Shown here piece by piece: positions 5,241 through 7,017 of a stretch of 7,017 bases of DNA. Every line of letters begins with the position of its first letter. Position 1 is the first letter of the stretch. The notes beneath the pieces were generated by a model. The model did not search any database. It saw only the letters and a list, made by a program, of their open reading frames with translations, and was not told the origin of the DNA. This DNA comes from Fimenecus sp045611635 (GTDB taxonomy: Bacteria; Bacillota; Clostridia; Oscillospirales; Acutalibacteraceae): positions 1 to 7,017 of the forward strand of contig JAZKXL010000106.1 in assembly GCA_045611635.1 (NCBI GenBank), read 5' to 3'. The position numbers and the translations under genes were made by a program.

Positions 5241-5276
5241 CTCGCTAACCCGAAAAATTAGCGGGGTTTATTTTTT
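5241..5276 (+). terminator. Terminator-like hairpin at the start of the nrdD leader
   Basis: CTCGCTAA (5241-5248) pairs with TTAGCGGG (5258-5265), eight pairs with one G-U, around a 9-nt loop, followed by TTTATTTTTT (5267-5276). For RNA coming from nrdG it is a standard intrinsic terminator. For RNA from the nrdD promoter, which should start at about 5243, it would be the very first structure of the transcript. There it may act as an attenuator or as a 5' stabilising stem. A competing pairing, AACCC (5247-5251) with GGGTT (5264-5268), is possible. The role is inferred. Confidence 0.75.
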
Positions 5277-5315
5277 AATACTATAGAAATTTAAAATCAA
5301 AAGGGAGGACGCAAA

Positions 5316-7017
5316 ATGTATAACGTACTTAAAAGAGATGGCAAAATAGCAAATTTTGATGTTAAAAAAATTGCCGACGCTATTACACAAGCATTTGAGG
5401 CTTGTAACAAACAGTTTAATCCAGATATTATTGACTTTTTAGCACTTAAAGTTACTGCAGATTTTGAGCCAAAAATCAAAGATGGTAACATTGCGGTTGA
5501 AGACATTCAAGATAGTGTTGAATCAGTTCTCATTAAAGCAGGTTATGATGATGTTTCAAAAGCATACATTATTTACCGTCGTCAAAGAGAAAAGGTTCGT
5601 AACCTTAATGCAACAATGGTTGACTACAAGGCAATCATTGACAACTACCTTAATGTTAATGACTGGCGTGTTAAAGAAAACTCAACAGTTACATATTCAG
5701 TAGGTGGTTTGATTCTTTCAAACTCCGGTGCTGTTACTGCTAACTACTGGCTTTCAGAAATTTATGATGATGAAATCGGTAACGCTCATAGAAATGCTGA
5801 TATTCACATTCACGACCTTTCAATGCTTACAGGTTACTGTGCAGGTTGGTCACTTAAACAACTTATTCAAGAAGGTCTTGGTGGCGTTCCTGGTAAGATT
5901 ACATCTGCTCCTGCAGCACACCTTTCAACACTTTGCAACCAAATGGTTAACTTCCTTGGTATTATGCAAAATGAATGGGCAGGTGCACAAGCGTTCTCAT
6001 CATTTGACACATATCTTGCACCATTCGTAAAAGTTGATAACCTTACATATAAAGAGGTTAAACAATGCATTCAGTCATTCATTTATGGTGTTAACACTCC
6101 ATCAAGATGGGGTACACAGTCACCATTCACAAACATCACTCTTGACTGGACAGTTCCAAATGACTTAGCTGAGCTCAACTGTATTGTTGGCGGTAAGGAA
6201 ATGGACTTTAAATATAAAGATTGTAAAGCTGAAATGGATATGGTTAACAAAGCATTCATTGAAGTTATGGTTGAAGGTGACGCTAACGGCCGTGGCTTCC
6301 AGTATCCAATTCCAACTTATTCAATTACTCGTGATTTTGACTGGTCAGAAACTGAGAACAATAAACTTCTCTTTGAAATGACAGCAAAATACGGTACTCC
6401 ATACTTCTCAAACTACATTAACAGTGATATGGAGCCATCAGACGTTCGTTCAATGTGCTGCCGTCTTCGTCTTGACCTTCGTGAACTTCGCAAGAAGTCA
6501 GGTGGTTTCTTCGGTAGTGGTGAATCAACAGGTTCAGTTGGTGTTGTTACAATCAACTTACCAAGAATCGCTTACCTTGCAAAAGATGAAGCTGATTTCT
6601 ATGCTCGTCTTGATAAGATGATGGACATTTCAGCTCGTTCACTTAAAGTTAAGCGTGACGTTATCACAAAGCTTCTTGACGCAGGTCTTTATCCATATAC
6701 AAAGAGATACCTTGGTACATTCAATAACCACTTCTCAACAATTGGTCTTGTTGGTATGAACGAGGTTGGTCTTAACGCTAAGTGGCTTCAAGCTGATATG
6801 ACAACTGAAAAGACTCAACAGTTTGCAAAAGATGTTCTTAATCATATGAGAACACGCCTTTCTGACTATCAAGAAATGTATGGCGACCTTTACAACCTTG
6901 AAGCAACTCCTGCTGAGTCAACAGCATTCCGTCTTGCAAAGCACGACCTTAAATACTACCCAGATATCATTACTGCAGGTTGTGAAAAGAACCAAACACC
7001 TTACTATACAAATAGTT
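5316..7017 (+). CDS. nrdD: Anaerobic (class III) ribonucleoside-triphosphate reductase, N-terminal part
   Basis: The reading frame is open from the ATG at 5316 to the window end: 567 codons of a protein usually near 700 residues. GGGAGG (5303-5308) lies 7 nt before the start. Residues 1 to about 95 (MYNVLKRDGKIANFDVKKI and on) are an ATP-cone, the allosteric dATP/ATP sensor. The catalytic barrel then shows NADIHIHDLSMLTGYCAGWSL with C175, VNFLGIMQNEWAGAQAFSSFDTYLAPFV, YGVNTPSRWGTQSPFTN, and SMCCRLRLD with C381/C382. These are expected to contain the active-site cysteines. The zinc site and glycyl-radical loop lie beyond the window. The enzyme makes dNTPs anaerobically and is activated by NrdG. 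Codon choice is strongly biased (CTT, GGT, GTT, TCA, ACA, AAC, TTC), as in highly expressed genes. Control is by NrdR boxes and possibly the leader hairpin. Confidence 0.96.
   Translation, partial: MYNVLKRDGKIANFDVKKIADAITQAFEACNKQFNPDIIDFLALKVTADFEPKIKDGNIAVEDIQDSVESVLIKAGYDDVSKAYIIYRRQREKVRNLNATMVDYKAIIDNYLNVNDWRVKENSTVTYSVGGLILSNSGAVTANYWLSEIYDDEIGNAHRNADIHIHDLSMLTGYCAGWSLKQLIQEGLGGVPGKITSAPAAHLSTLCNQMVNFLGIMQNEWAGAQAFSSFDTYLAPFVKVDNLTYKEVKQCIQSFIYGVNTPSRWGTQSPFTNITLDWTVPNDLAELNCIVGGKEMDFKYKDCKAEMDMVNKAFIEVMVEGDANGRGFQYPIPTYSITRDFDWSETENNKLLFEMTAKYGTPYFSNYINSDMEPSDVRSMCCRLRLDLRELRKKSGGFFGSGESTGSVGVVTINLPRIAYLAKDEADFYARLDKMMDISARSLKVKRDVITKLLDAGLYPYTKRYLGTFNNHFSTIGLVGMNEVGLNAKWLQADMTTEKTQQFAKDVLNHMRTRLSDYQEMYGDLYNLEATPAESTAFRLAKHDLKYYPDIITAGCEKNQTPYYTNS

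Noticed and set aside
5171..5315. Possible metabolite riboswitch (for example cobalamin) ahead of nrdD
   Set aside because: The predicted leader is only about 73 nt and contains just one hairpin; no known riboswitch core fits in it.
5464..6621. Several plus-strand open frames of 65-100 codons inside nrdD
   Set aside because: They are out-of-frame shadows of the long biased-codon nrdD frame, which is fully open from 5316 to 7017 with conserved motifs throughout.

Overview
The window reads as chromosomal DNA of an AT-rich, strictly anaerobic, low-GC Gram-positive bacterium, most likely a gut-type member of the class Clostridia. The reasons are strong AGGAGG-type ribosome binding sites, an ECF vitamin transporter beside a type III pantothenate kinase, an oxygen-sensitive class III ribonucleotide reductase with its radical-SAM activase, and a second orphan radical-SAM enzyme. 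The assignment is inferred from gene content; no rRNA or other phylogenetic marker is present.

Layout: (1) 1-387 (+) is the 3' end of a PotD-like polyamine-binding protein with an unusual C-terminal membrane anchor, closed by a terminator at 393-422. (2) 430-586 is a non-coding palindromic element with an 11-bp perfect outer inverted repeat and arms built of 7-nt units. It sits in the gap between two convergent genes. (3) 591-2073 (-) is a two-gene vitamin B5 / coenzyme A unit: coaX (type III pantothenate kinase) followed by a PanT-like ECF substrate-binding subunit and a terminator. (4) 2102-2148 holds divergent, overlapping promoters for coaX (-) and a PflX-like radical-SAM gene (+, 2173-3051). 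(5) 3054-4425 (+) is an mscL-proC unit with its own promoter and a strong terminator. MscL carries a C-terminal zinc ribbon, and proC starts 2 nt after mscL with no Shine-Dalgarno sequence. (6) 4434-7017 (+) is the anaerobic dNTP module: nrdG (activase), then a control region with a consensus promoter, two NrdR operators and a terminator-like hairpin, then nrdD, which runs off the window.

Functionally, the CoaX/PanT pair takes up and phosphorylates pantothenate for CoA synthesis. MscL and ProC both relate to osmotic balance (solute release and proline synthesis). NrdG installs the glycyl radical in NrdD, which makes deoxynucleotides without oxygen, and the NrdR boxes indicate that nrdD is repressed when dNTPs are plentiful.

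Most of the window is ordinary core metabolism. I see no CRISPR array, phage, transposase, defence system or RNA gene. The parts most worth a second look are the heptad-built palindrome at 430-586, the nrdD control region at 5183-5276, the zinc-ribbon MscL coupled to ProC, and the membrane-anchored PotD.
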